This document shows, piece by piece, positions 17,934 to 25,712 of a stretch of DNA of 64,000 nucleotides; position 1 is the first letter of the stretch; each line of letters starts with the position of its first letter. The stretch lies in NCBI GenBank assembly GCA_028688015.1, contig JAQTZB010000006.1, forward strand, positions 1 to 64,000. The letters are read 5' to 3'. The stretch comes from Elusimicrobiales bacterium. Lineage in GTDB: Bacteria > Elusimicrobiota > Elusimicrobia > Elusimicrobiales > UBA9959. The position numbers and the translations under genes were made by a program. The notes beneath the pieces are model-generated. The model made no database searches and was not told the DNA's origin. It saw nothing but the letters and a program-made list of their open reading frames with translations.

Positions 17934-19370
17934 ATGACAGAAATTGACTTTCTCTCTTCTCGATTCCAAAAAGCAGTTTCAAATATTCAAAGTCGCGCTG
18001 AGCGATTCCCAGATGATCCGATTTTGCTGCGACAGTCCTTTGTGGATATGGGGCTGCTGGAGCAGCTGACAAATAATCGCAATCAAGTTGTTACGGGTAG
18101 GCGCGGTACCGGGAAATCACACTTGTTGCGTGCGATGGAAAGTGATATTTTGCGCGAAGGCGGATTGTATTACTTTCTTGACTGTCGTGAGTTAGGAAGC
18201 GGACCCTTATCTGTTTTTGGTGATTCCTCTACCGTTATCGGTAGCCGATGGTATGGTTCAATGATAAAGCGCATAACGAGTTTTGCGTTTGATGAGGTGC
18301 TACGTAGGGAAACTCTATCTGATGCGCAAAAAGACTCGGCTACTGACCCGCTAAATCAAATTAGTGATTTACTTCTAGAGCATAAGTATGCGGATATTGG
18401 CCGGTGCTTTGAGAAATATCTCGGTAAGCTCGGGGCAAAGTATTTTACGATTGTCTTTGATGAGTGGGTGCAAATTCCGAAAGAAGCTCAGCCGTACACA
18501 GCGGAACTGCTGAAGCGAACCTTTATCGCCACTAAAACAATCAACTTCAAAATTGCTGCGATTCCATTGTATACGAAGTTTATGTGTCGCACTGCCAATG
18601 AGCGGGCTGGCTTGGAGGTTGGGGCAGATGTATTTGCGGATTTGGATCTGGATACATTTTTGATTTACGATAAAAACAAGGAGGCTGTAGAGAGATTCTA
18701 TGCGGACGTGCTCTTTCGCCACTTAAATCTTGGGGATGGCCTAGACTATAAAACAACGCATGATTGGATTGTGCGAAACTGTTTTACAAGGCGCGATGCT
18801 TTCCAGGAGATGGTCCGTGCGGCTGAAGGTGTGCCGCGTGATTTTCTTCACATATTTGTGCATAGTTATCGCGATGCCTTTCGTGACCGCGCTCAACATC
18901 AAAAAATATCGTTGCCAATTATTCGTAAGGCAGCCGAGAAATGGTACTTGGATGATAAGTTTGAGTCTGTCCGCGAGGCTACGGGTTTAACTAAACTTCT
19001 TCAGGCGATAATTGATGAGGTTCTTGCCGGTAAGCGTGCTCGAATGTTTATTATCGAGCAGGAAATGTCTGGCCATCCTCTAATCATGCAGCTTATTGAC
19101 GCTCGTCTTCTTCATCTGGTTCGTCGCGGATGGGCGCATAAAGAAAACCCTGGCGCAAGATATGATGTTATGGCAATTGACTATGGCGCATACGCTAGCA
19201 GAATAAATACTGCAAGCCAACCTGAACTTGAGCTGTTAAATCTTAATCATGAGTCTATTAAAGAGGGTGAGATGGTCGTCCCATTTGACGATATGCGTGC
19301 AATAAGGCGTGTTGAACTAAAGAGAGAGTTTTTGTCTAGGTTTGAGGTTGAGGGAGATAGTGAACGCTGA
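17934..19370 (+). CDS. P-loop ATPase (ORC/STAND-like), possible defence gene
   Basis: This 478-residue protein has a Walker A motif GRRGTGKS (55-62) and a Walker B FTIVFDEW (about 171-178), then an extended helical C-terminal half. The order and the Phe-Asp-Glu box suggest an AAA/ORC-like or KAP/Sll1717-like P-loop ATPase of the kind often found in defence islands; no nuclease, TIR or transmembrane effector is recognisable. Base composition, about midway between the AT-rich AlbA gene and the GC-rich core, suggests independent acquisition. The gene is flanked by terminators T4 and T5 and has its own upstream region, so it is not an operon partner of its neighbour. Confidence 0.7.
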   Translation: MTEIDFLSSRFQKAVSNIQSRAERFPDDPILLRQSFVDMGLLEQLTNNRNQVVTGRRGTGKSHLLRAMESDILREGGLYYFLDCRELGSGPLSVFGDSSTVIGSRWYGSMIKRITSFAFDEVLRRETLSDAQKDSATDPLNQISDLLLEHKYADIGRCFEKYLGKLGAKYFTIVFDEWVQIPKEAQPYTAELLKRTFIATKTINFKIAAIPLYTKFMCRTANERAGLEVGADVFADLDLDTFLIYDKNKEAVERFYADVLFRHLNLGDGLDYKTTHDWIVRNCFTRRDAFQEMVRAAEGVPRDFLHIFVHSYRDAFRDRAQHQKISLPIIRKAAEKWYLDDKFESVREATGLTKLLQAIIDEVLAGKRARMFIIEQEMSGHPLIMQLIDARLLHLVRRGWAHKENPGARYDVMAIDYGAYASRINTASQPELELLNLNHESIKEGEMVVPFDDMRAIRRVELKREFLSRFEVEGDSER

Positions 19371-19389
19371 CTCCCAATTGCTAGTCTCA

Positions 19390-19422
19390 GAACCGCCGGG
19401 GAAGCCCGGCGGTTTTGTTTTG
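19390..19422 (+). terminator. Terminator T5
   Basis: AACCGCCGGGGAAGCCCGGCGG followed by TTTTGTTTTGTG. Lies 20 nt after the ATPase gene; same stem and tail as T3-T10. Confidence 0.85.
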
Positions 19423-19537
19423 TGCGGGGGCGGGGAGATAAGGTTAAATTAAAGACGGAGCGGCCGCGAAGAAAATGGCAAAAATGGTCGGGCGGCGCCG
19501 GCGCTGCGCTTTATATGATGGGAGCATAGGAGAGGAA

Positions 19538-20422
19538 ATGGACAAGCGGGTTCACGCCGTGCAGCGCATGCAGGACCACGTGGAGGCGAGCCTCGATGGG
19601 GAAATAACCATGGCGGCCCTGGCGGCGGCGTCGGGGTTCTCGCCGTGGTATTCCTACCGCCTTTTCAGGCAGTATACGGGGCTCACCCCGGCGGACTATG
19701 TGCGCAGGCTCAGGCTGTCGCGGTCGGCGCTGCGGCTGCGCGACGAGAAATGCAGCGTGACCGACGCGGCCTTCGACCTGGGTTTCGGCAGCGTGGAAGG
19801 CTACCAGCGCGCTTTCCGGCGGGAGTTCGGCTGCAACCCGGGCGAGTACGCCAGGAACCCGGTACCTGTCCCTCTTTTCATCGCCTACGGAGTTAAATTC
19901 AGGGAACTCGGGAGGAGGCATATGGGCAAGCAGGACATAAGGAACGTCTTCATTCAGGTGGTGCATAAGCCGGAGCGCCGGTTGCTGCTGAAGCGCGGCA
20001 AAAAAGCCAAGGATTATTTCGCCTACTGCGAGGAGGTGGGCTGCGATATCTGGGGCCTGCTCAAGAGCGTGAAGGGGCTGGGCGAGCCGATGGGCCTGTG
20101 GCTGCCTGAAAAGCTGCGGCGGGCCGGCACTTCGGTCTATGTGCAGGGCGTGGAGGTGGCCCGCGATTACGCCGGGCCGGTGCCGGAAGGTCTGGACATG
20201 GTGCGGCTGCCGGCGGCCGACTACCTGATGTTCCAGGGCGAGCCGTTCAGGGAGGAGGACTACTGCGCGGCCATCGAGGCGGTGCAGGAGGCGATGGACC
20301 GCTACGAGCCCTCGGTGACCGGCTATAAATGGGACGACGGCAACCCGCGCATGCAGCTGGAGCCGATAGGCAAGAGGGGCTACATAGAACTGCGCGCGGT
20401 GAAAAGCGTCAAACGACGCTGA
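19538..20422 (+). CDS. AraC-type regulator with GyrI-like effector-binding domain
   Basis: The start at MDKRVHAVQRMQDHVE is the family N-terminus and has AGGAGAGG just upstream; an in-frame start 63 nt earlier would include the likely -10 box TATGAT near 19513. Residues 1-100 are a two-HTH AraC domain (MAALAAASGFSPWYSYRLFR and FDLGFGSVEGYQRAFRREFG). Residues 130-294 form a GyrI-like domain that binds small molecules, as in Rob/SoxS-type multidrug regulators. The protein therefore probably senses a toxic ligand. Flanked by T5 and T6; GC content is like the core genome, unlike the two genes before it. Confidence 0.85.
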   Translation: MDKRVHAVQRMQDHVEASLDGEITMAALAAASGFSPWYSYRLFRQYTGLTPADYVRRLRLSRSALRLRDEKCSVTDAAFDLGFGSVEGYQRAFRREFGCNPGEYARNPVPVPLFIAYGVKFRELGRRHMGKQDIRNVFIQVVHKPERRLLLKRGKKAKDYFAYCEEVGCDIWGLLKSVKGLGEPMGLWLPEKLRRAGTSVYVQGVEVARDYAGPVPEGLDMVRLPAADYLMFQGEPFREEDYCAAIEAVQEAMDRYEPSVTGYKWDDGNPRMQLEPIGKRGYIELRAVKSVKRR

Positions 20423-20439
20423 ACGCCGCAACACCGCGC

Positions 20440-20473
20440 GAACCGCCGGGGAAACCCCGGCGGTTTTGTTTAA
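20440..20473 (+). terminator. Terminator T6
   Basis: AACCGCCGGGG-AAA-CCCCGGCGGTT followed by TTGTTT. Perfect stem. Confidence 0.88.
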
Positions 20474-20532
20474 ACGGGTGGCCGCGCCCTTTTTATTGTT
20501 GTTAAATATATGCGGAATCGGTTGGGAGGGCT

Positions 20533-21624
20533 ATGAAACTTCTTAAGAACGCTATTCTTGCTTCCATCTTATTCGGTTTGTGCGGCAACCTGTATGCCGG
20601 CCAGGCTGCATCAAAATTGTCCTCGCTTTCCGATTCGCTTATCAAAGGGTATCTTGCTAGTCCCAGAGCGGCGGATGCCACGCTTGCCATATTCCGGTTC
20701 AATTGTGACGATAAGCTGGAGAAGAGGCGGGTGGGGTTCGCGGTTTCGGAGCTGATGTCCCACCGGTTTGTCGCCGAAGGCACGTTTAAAGTGGTCGAGC
20801 GCGGCGAGATGGGCAAGCTTCTGCAGGAGCAGCGCTTGCAGGCGTCCGGCGCGGTGGACACCGCTACGGCGGTCCGGTTGGGAACGCTGGCCGGCGCCGG
20901 AGTGGTCCTCATGGGGAACGTGCAGCAGGTGGACGGCGAATACCAGGTCAATGCGCGCCTGGTGAGCGTGGAGACCGGCGAGGTGCTGGCTTCCGGCTAT
21001 GTGGAACTGGATGGCCAGGTATTTGAGACGGACGCATACGGGTATATCAACTCTGCGGCGCGGGCCCATCCTGTCGGTATATATTTCCTGTACAACTACA
21101 GGCGCAACGCGAACAATCTGCCCAGGAGCGCCCGGAGCAGCTTCGGCGCGACTTACGACTACACCCCTCACGCCTTCTCGGCGGGGATCCCCGGGATAGG
21201 CCTGCGTTATACTCCGTTCTCCCGGGTGCAGGTGGATTTCTCGTTCATGACAACGGGCCGGGCTGGCGTAAAGTCTACCAAGGAAACCGTGACGGGCAGC
21301 TGGTCCAGGACTTCGGAGATCACTACCGAAGTATACGCCTATCGCGGGATACTGGCTTACCAAGGTTCCCTGTCCCACCGGCTGAAGTACGTCGCCGGAG
21401 CGGGGTTATCCAAGTACAGTCTTAATTCTGACCGGGACTCTTTCACGACTCCGTTCCTGCATACACGGTTGGAATATATGCTGCAGGGCAGGATCGGGGT
21501 GTCCTTGGCGGCGAACTATGAATTTAACCAGAAGACGTTCTTGGGCGCGGGAGGATTCTATGATGTCCCCGTCCTTAGGCTGGACAGGTTCTCGGTAGAG
21601 CCGTCGCTGGCGATCTATTTTTGA
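20533..21624 (+). CDS. CsgG-like N-terminal domain plus outer-membrane beta-barrel
   Basis: A 363-residue exported protein with a signal peptide of about 22 residues. Residues 40-170 are CsgG-like: ATLAIFRFNCDD, then VVERGEMGKLLQEQRLQASGAVD and GTLAGAGVVLMGNV, which is the same core signature as in the genes at 40548 and 50057. Unlike those, it continues for about 190 residues of alternating, Tyr-rich strands ending in a terminal aromatic (LAIYF), as expected for an outer-membrane barrel. The combination suggests an envelope assembly or porin-like protein with a periplasmic CsgG-type domain. It is the fourth module of the terminator-bounded array (T6-T7). Confidence 0.7.
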   Translation: MKLLKNAILASILFGLCGNLYAGQAASKLSSLSDSLIKGYLASPRAADATLAIFRFNCDDKLEKRRVGFAVSELMSHRFVAEGTFKVVERGEMGKLLQEQRLQASGAVDTATAVRLGTLAGAGVVLMGNVQQVDGEYQVNARLVSVETGEVLASGYVELDGQVFETDAYGYINSAARAHPVGIYFLYNYRRNANNLPRSARSSFGATYDYTPHAFSAGIPGIGLRYTPFSRVQVDFSFMTTGRAGVKSTKETVTGSWSRTSEITTEVYAYRGILAYQGSLSHRLKYVAGAGLSKYSLNSDRDSFTTPFLHTRLEYMLQGRIGVSLAANYEFNQKTFLGAGGFYDVPVLRLDRFSVEPSLAIYF

Positions 21625-21650
21625 TAGGGTGACACGATACTTAACTGCAG

Positions 21651-21684
21651 TACCGCCGGGGAAAGCCCCGGCGGTTTTGTTTTG
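21651..21684 (+). terminator. Terminator T7
   Basis: ACCGCCGGGG-AAAG-CCCCGGCGGT followed by TTTGTTTTGG. The palindromic promoter module copy 2 begins only 5 nt later. Confidence 0.88.
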
Positions 21685-21688
21685 GTCA

Positions 21689-21723
21689 CCCGACAGTCCC
21701 TTGTCGGGTTCGCCTGCTATATT
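21689..21723 (+). promoter_or_regulatory. Palindrome plus extended -10 module, copy 2
   Basis: CCCGACA (21689-21695), spacer GTCCCT, TGTCGGG (21702-21708), then 9 nt and TATATT (21718-21723) preceded by TGC. It drives the ORF6N gene, whose ATG is at 21745 behind a GGGGGG ribosome-binding stretch. Confidence 0.6.
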
Positions 21724-21744
21724 ATCTTTGGGCAAGGGGGGGCT

Positions 21745-22254
21745 ATGTCTAAAGATATCGTTCCGCAGGAAGCGCTGGAGTCCAAGATACTGCTGATACG
21801 GGGCCACAAGGTGATGCTGGACCGCGATCTGGCCGCGCTTTACGGGGTGGAAACAAAAGCGCTTAAACGGTCGGTAAAAAGGAATATGTATCGGTTTCCA
21901 CCGGACTTTATGTTCATGTTATCGGCTGCGGAGATGAAAGACTTGAGGTGCCAATTTGGCCCCTCAAGTTGGGGCGGGCATAGGTATAACGCATATGCTT
22001 TTACTGAAAATGGTGTCGCAATGCTTTCCAGCGTTCTGAACAGCCGGCGCGCCATAGAAGTGAATGTCAGGATAATGCGTACCTTTACCAGGCTGCGGGA
22101 ACTGCTCTTGTCGCACCGTGACCTCGCGCGCAGGCTGGACGAGCTGGAGAAGAAATACGACCGGCAGTTCAAGGGAGTCTTCGACGCGATAAAAGCGCTT
22201 ATGGAGCCGCCTGACGGCCCCGAGCCGAAGAAGATAACCGGGTTTAAGCCGTAG
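21745..22254 (+). CDS. ORF6N domain protein (phage-type putative DNA-binding)
   Basis: The 169-residue product starts at MSKDIVPQEALESKILLIRG; the longer in-frame start would run through the promoter module. Residues 10-95 are an ORF6N domain: ILLIRGHKVMLDRDLAALYGV, LKRSVKRNMYRFPPDFMF, then YAFTENGVAML. The rest is a coiled coil (FTRLRELLLSHRDLARRLDE...) with a Pro-rich tail. ORF6N/KilA-N proteins are typical of phages and mobile elements but are also widespread as solitary chromosomal genes; the function is presumably transcriptional. Flanked by T7 and T8. Confidence 0.85.
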   Translation: MSKDIVPQEALESKILLIRGHKVMLDRDLAALYGVETKALKRSVKRNMYRFPPDFMFMLSAAEMKDLRCQFGPSSWGGHRYNAYAFTENGVAMLSSVLNSRRAIEVNVRIMRTFTRLRELLLSHRDLARRLDELEKKYDRQFKGVFDAIKALMEPPDGPEPKKITGFKP

Positions 22255-22258
22255 GTCC

Positions 22259-22295
22259 AGAGCCGCTGGGGAAGCCGGGGTGGATGTTTTGTATT
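22259..22295 (+). terminator. Degenerate terminator T8
   Basis: AGCCGCTGGGGAAGCCGGGGTGG followed by ATGTTTTGTATTATT. It is alignable with T5-T7 but the stem is interrupted; termination would be weak. Confidence 0.45.
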
Positions 22296-22345
22296 ATTCA
22301 ACTAAGTAGCTTTACTGCGGGCGTATTAACAACTCGGGAGGACTG

Positions 22346-23560
22346 ATGGATAAATTATTCCGCGGATCTTTAAGGATTATCGTGCTGGCATTTGTGCTGC
22401 TGGTCCGCGTCAGCCCCGCGGCCCGCGCCGCCGCCGGCGAGCCGAAGGGCCCGGCTGCGCTTCCCAAACCCGGCATTGAGGCGCTGGTTAAAATACAGAA
22501 CAACTTCGTAAAGTCGGGGGCTCCGGGATCCATCCTGCTGGTAGAGGCCCCCGGGTTTAAATATTCCCGCGCCACGGGCTACGCGGACGTGGACAAGGGT
22601 AAAAAGCTGAAGCCCGACTCGCTTTTCAGGATCGCCAGCGTCTCCAAGTCGTTCTTCGGGGCGATGGCCGCCATCCTCCATGTCCGCGGCAAGATAAACC
22701 TGGACGCCCCGCTGAGCGCGACATTCCCGGAAGTGGCCGCCCGCTTCGCTCCCAAGAAAGACCCCAAGACAGGGGAAAACTGGGATCCCGGAACGATCAC
22801 TATGCGCATGCTGCTCAACCACAGCGCCGGGGTAGCCGATCCCCTGAACGACGACATGAAGGAGTGCACGGGCTTTAAAGAGGCCCTTTTAAGGCATGTG
22901 GCGGAAAATACCGGGCCTACCGATAAGGAAGCGCTGGACGCCGTCTTTTCTGAAGGCCTAATGCATAAGCCCGGGGCCGGGTTGCGGTATTCTAATGGCG
23001 GGTATATCCTGGCCGCCTATCTGGTAGAAGTTGCGATGAAGGCGCATTATTCGCGCGTTCTGCGCGACGAAGTGCTGTCGCCGCTCCGGCTGGAGCATAC
23101 CTACAACGGGGTCAGGGAAAAATACGATATCGCTAACCTGGCGCACGGCTATAATTCCTGGCTCATCCCCGGGTATGAGGATTACGCCGTCATCGACCAG
23201 GGCAACGGCTACGCCAACGGCGGCCTTGTCTCTACGGCGCAGGATGTCTCTAAATTCTTTCACGCCGTATTCAATGACCCGGGGTTCCCGCCCGGTATCG
23301 CTAAGGCCGAGTTCCTGCGCCAGTTCTTGCCCGGGCCGGACAGCCCCGGGGCCGGCGGCATTGCGATGGGGACCGGGATAGTTAAGGATCCGCAGGGGTG
23401 TTACCTGCACAGCGGCCACTTCGCCGGCTATCTCTCGCAGGCGACGTACTGCCCCGGGCCGGATCTCTTTATTTTCGTCGGGCTGACCTCGGACAGCCCC
23501 GCGCTCAGCCAGGCCAAGGACAGGTCTATTCAGCAGATCCGTAAATTGTGGATCCCGTGA
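22346..23560 (+). CDS. Secreted serine hydrolase, beta-lactamase/class C fold
   Basis: A 404-residue protein with a signal peptide (about 1-30) and the Beta-lactamase (PF00144) pattern: nucleophile motif SVSK (S98, K101), the Tyr motif YSN in GLRYSNGGYI, and the third element HSGHFAGY in place of KTG. The HxG form is typical of esterases, D-aminopeptidases and PBP4-like proteins more than of true penicillinases. It therefore probably acts on peptidoglycan peptides or small esters in the periplasm, and antibiotic resistance should not be assumed. It is monocistronic between T8 and T9, with GGGAGG before the ATG. Confidence 0.85.
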   Translation: MDKLFRGSLRIIVLAFVLLVRVSPAARAAAGEPKGPAALPKPGIEALVKIQNNFVKSGAPGSILLVEAPGFKYSRATGYADVDKGKKLKPDSLFRIASVSKSFFGAMAAILHVRGKINLDAPLSATFPEVAARFAPKKDPKTGENWDPGTITMRMLLNHSAGVADPLNDDMKECTGFKEALLRHVAENTGPTDKEALDAVFSEGLMHKPGAGLRYSNGGYILAAYLVEVAMKAHYSRVLRDEVLSPLRLEHTYNGVREKYDIANLAHGYNSWLIPGYEDYAVIDQGNGYANGGLVSTAQDVSKFFHAVFNDPGFPPGIAKAEFLRQFLPGPDSPGAGGIAMGTGIVKDPQGCYLHSGHFAGYLSQATYCPGPDLFIFVGLTSDSPALSQAKDRSIQQIRKLWIP

Positions 23561-23595
23561 CAGCCGGGAGTGAAGGGAACGGATAGTGACGGGGC

Positions 23596-23628
23596 GCCGC
23601 CGGGAGAAGTCCCGGCGGTTTTGTTTTA
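23596..23628 (+). terminator. Terminator T9
   Basis: GCCGCCGGGAGAAGTCCCGGCGG followed by TTTTGTTTTAAG. Same right arm and tail as T3-T7. Confidence 0.85.
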
Positions 23629-23652
23629 AGGGAATTCTGAACTATGGGCTGC

Positions 23653-24117
23653 TTAAGGGGCTTGTCGGGGTGCTGCGGCCGGAACAGCCGGTGCCTGTTC
23701 CCGATTAGTATGGGGGATAAACCGCGCCACAACACCGAAAACGGCCAATATGGCTGCTATCGCTATAACTGACACGGCGATGACGAGAATGGCCCCGGAG
23801 GCCCCTACTGTGATCTGGAAGAATAGGGCGATGACTAGCGGCAGGGCCAATAGGGCGGCCAGTATATGGCCGGCGTTCATGCTGCCAGCTATGCGCCGGT
23901 CATAGTGCCTGTACACGCCTCTCGCCGCAAGATAGGTCAGGTAAATGAAGAGACAGACAGCGGCTATGTATGCCGGCCCGATGAATTTGGCCAGGAAACT
24001 GCCGGGAGAATCGGCCAATGCCGGAGTTGCGAGAAGGGCCAGGAACCAGGCTGTAAGAGCCCCGGCTGTTCCAGCTAAGACTATCAGCCCGGTCAGCAGG
24101 GACATGAATATCCGCAT
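23653..24117 (-). CDS. Small membrane protein, unknown function
   Basis: The 154-residue protein has four hydrophobic segments (about 5-30, 42-65, 82-102 and 106-130) and a Pro/Ala-rich hydrophilic tail. I recognise no family. AAGGAGAGG sits just upstream of the ATG. It runs opposite to the other genes of the array and lies between T9 and T10, so T9 faces its 3' end from the far side. One of the loops, RGVYRHYDRRIAG, is strongly basic and should be cytoplasmic. Confidence 0.65.
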   Translation of the reverse strand: MRIFMSLLTGLIVLAGTAGALTAWFLALLATPALADSPGSFLAKFIGPAYIAAVCLFIYLTYLAARGVYRHYDRRIAGSMNAGHILAALLALPLVIALFFQITVGASGAILVIAVSVIAIAAILAVFGVVARFIPHTNREQAPAVPAAAPRQAP

Positions 24118-24210
24118 AGCTATCCTCTCCTTGGATCTTTAATCTTACAAAATCCCAAACCGGCCCCATAATGCGGGGGAATGGGGGCAGGCCTCGCCAG
24201 AGCGCCAGAG

Positions 24211-24241
24211 AAGTGCCGGAGTCTCCCGGCGGTTTTGTTTA
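24211..24241 (+). terminator. Degenerate terminator T10
   Basis: TGCCGGAGTCTCCCGGCGG followed by TTTTGTTTA. Left arm shortened, right arm identical to the others. On the minus strand it overlaps the stop codon of the 57-residue gene. Confidence 0.45.
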
Positions 24242-24412
24242 GGGCTGGGCCTTGGGGAGGGCGCTTATGTAGACGCCGATGTAGTACGGCCAGAGGATGA
24301 GGGCCAGCACGCCCTTCCAGAAGGCGAGCTTCAGGAAGCCGATGGTGAAAAGCCAGCCGGCGAACCAGGACAGCCCGGTGGCGCTCTGATGTTTAATGTT
24401 TATCTTTTCCAT
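24239..24412 (-). CDS. 57-residue membrane protein
   Basis: A short frame starts MEKINIKHQSATGLSWFAG and continues through two hydrophobic stretches, LFTIGFLKLAFWKGVLALIL and WPYYIGVYISAL, to KAQP and a stop. The composition (Trp, Tyr, a Lys between the helices) is that of a real small inner-membrane protein, and the frame keeps the GC-rich third-position bias of the genome. There is no strong ribosome binding site upstream. It is bounded by T10 and T11 like the other modules of the array. Function unknown. Confidence 0.6.
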   Translation of the reverse strand: MEKINIKHQSATGLSWFAGWLFTIGFLKLAFWKGVLALILWPYYIGVYISALPKAQP

Positions 24413-24465
24413 GGTTAAATGATATCACAATATCGCGGGTAATGCGGCTACGCGCCCCGCGAAAG

Positions 24466-24504
24466 CGAAACCGCCGGTGGAGGCACCGGCGGTTTTCTTT
24501 TTCT
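24466..24504 (+). terminator. Terminator T11, right border of the array
   Basis: AAACCGCCGGTG-GAGG-CACCGGCGGTTT followed by TCTTTTTCTT. On the minus strand the A-tract before the stem makes it a possible terminator for the metallo-beta-lactamase-fold gene as well. Confidence 0.85.
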
Positions 24505-24506
24505 TC

Positions 24507-24540
24507 GCGACACGCCCTTGTCGGGAGCGTCTGCTAGGCT
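24507..24540 (+). promoter_or_regulatory. Palindrome plus extended -10 module, copy 3 (orphan)
   Basis: GCGACA (24507-24512), spacer CGCCCT, TGTCGGG (24519-24525), 9 nt, then TAGGCT (24535-24540) preceded by TGC. No plus-strand gene follows; the module points into the 3' end of the convergent hydrolase gene and would produce an antisense transcript. Confidence 0.5.
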
Positions 24541-24561
24541 ATGGGTATGGGAAAGGGAAGA

Positions 24562-25548
24562 TCATATAGCCGCGGCTTCCACCATTTCAGCGTTGCCGAC
24601 GGAAAACTCGATGGTGTCTTCGAGGTCGGTGCGGAAGATCTCGGCGCCGGACTTCACCAGGCGGTCCAGCGCGTCCTGCGTGGGGTGGCCGTAATTGTTC
24701 TTGCCCACCTCTATGTAGGCCTTGGCGGGCTTTACGGCCTGCAGGAAGGGGGTGGTGGAGGAGTACTTGCTGCCGTGATGGCCGACCTTGAGGACGTCGG
24801 CCTTCAGCTCCGCGCCGTACTTCTGGACGAGGCTCAGTTCGGCGTCGTTCTGCAGGTCGCCGGTGAAGAGTATCGAGGTGCCGTTGTAGCTCAGCTTCAT
24901 GACGATAGAGCAGTTGTTGATGGTCTCGCTCTGCTTGCTGGCCATGGGGGAAGAGCAGGCGCTGAACACCTTTATGGCCACCGGGGCGCTCCAGTCCAGG
25001 CTGTCGCCGGCGGCGGGGTAGACGGTGTTGATGCCCAACCCGCTCACCTTGGCGCGGACGGTTTCATCGGCGACGGCGCCCTTGTTGTCCAGGCGGGTGT
25101 CGTAAAAGTTGTCCACTTTGATATTGTCGAGCACGTAATTGAGGCCGTTGTAATGGTCGCTGTGGGGGTGGGAGAGCATCACGTTGTCGAGATGCGTGAC
25201 ATTCTTGGCTTTAAGGAAGCCGGCCAGGGGGCCGGAGGCGGAGCCGGAGGGGCCGCCGTCTATAAGGGCGTTCTTGCCGCCGGGCAGCTCCAGGTAAATG
25301 GCGTCGCCCTGGCCTACATTGATGAAGTAAACATTAAGCCCGGGGCCGGCGCTGAGCACGGTGGCGTTCTGCGGTACCGGGGCGAGCGGGATCTCAACTT
25401 TGGGGGCGGCCGCGAGCAGCTGGCCGAAGGCCTGGGCGCCGGCCAGGGGGGCAAAATGGAATACGGATAAAAGCAGGAATAGCGCGGGGAACACGGCCTT
25501 CAGGATTGCGGGTGCTGGAGAGTTCTGATTCACGCGGTGCATATCCAC
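24562..25548 (-). CDS. Secreted ComEC-type metallo-beta-lactamase-fold hydrolase
   Basis: This 328-residue protein has an N-terminal signal peptide or anchor (about 15-40) and a ComEC C-terminal-like MBL domain. Motifs: YFINVGQGDAIYLEL, LIDGGP, LSHPHSDHYNG (HxHxDH), LFTGDL and KVGHHGSKYSS. The channel-forming Competence domain of real ComEC is absent, so it is a stand-alone exported hydrolase, possibly a nuclease or phosphodiesterase acting outside the cytoplasm. GGGAGG lies just before the ATG. A one-base-deleted version of the TAGGCCCA octamer lies 54 nt upstream, and a candidate antisense promoter points at its 3' end. Confidence 0.85.
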   Translation of the reverse strand: MDMHRVNQNSPAPAILKAVFPALFLLLSVFHFAPLAGAQAFGQLLAAAPKVEIPLAPVPQNATVLSAGPGLNVYFINVGQGDAIYLELPGGKNALIDGGPSGSASGPLAGFLKAKNVTHLDNVMLSHPHSDHYNGLNYVLDNIKVDNFYDTRLDNKGAVADETVRAKVSGLGINTVYPAAGDSLDWSAPVAIKVFSACSSPMASKQSETINNCSIVMKLSYNGTSILFTGDLQNDAELSLVQKYGAELKADVLKVGHHGSKYSSTTPFLQAVKPAKAYIEVGKNNYGHPTQDALDRLVKSGAEIFRTDLEDTIEFSVGNAEMVEAAAI

Positions 25549-25601
25549 CTCCCACTAGCTGCGCCGGCGGCCTGATGTAAAACGCTTGCCCGCCCTGCGC
25601 T

Positions 25602-25609
25602 TTGGCCTA
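25602..25609 (-). promoter_or_regulatory. TAGGCCAA near-match, site G
   Basis: Read on the minus strand, CTAGGCCAAAG matches site B CTAGGCCCAAAG-type sequences with one C missing. It lies 54 nt before the exported MBL-fold gene. Confidence 0.3.
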
Positions 25610-25712
25610 GTGGTGAATCCGGATTAAGGTCCGGAGGTGGATACTTCCCGGCCAATCCCGGGAATTACACAGAAGCCTGCTATATCGTATGGTTAATGTT
25701 GATTTCGCTCAA

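Noticed and set aside
22346-23560. The serine hydrolase as an antibiotic-resistance beta-lactamase
   Set aside because: The third motif is HSG rather than KTG, which favours an esterase or peptidase; resistance cannot be inferred.
23655-23680. GGGGCTTGTCGGGG as a fifth copy of the palindromic module
   Set aside because: The left arm and the spaced -10 box are both missing, and it lies inside the C-terminal end of a minus-strand gene.
16236-24504. Array hairpins as integron attC sites
   Set aside because: They lack the paired core sites and extrahelical-base layout of attC, and no integrase gene is visible. They fold as ordinary terminators.
24541-25470. Plus-strand 309-codon open frame downstream of the orphan promoter module
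   Set aside because: It mirrors the exported MBL-fold gene, whose motifs are unmistakable; its Gly/Val/Ala composition has no domain.
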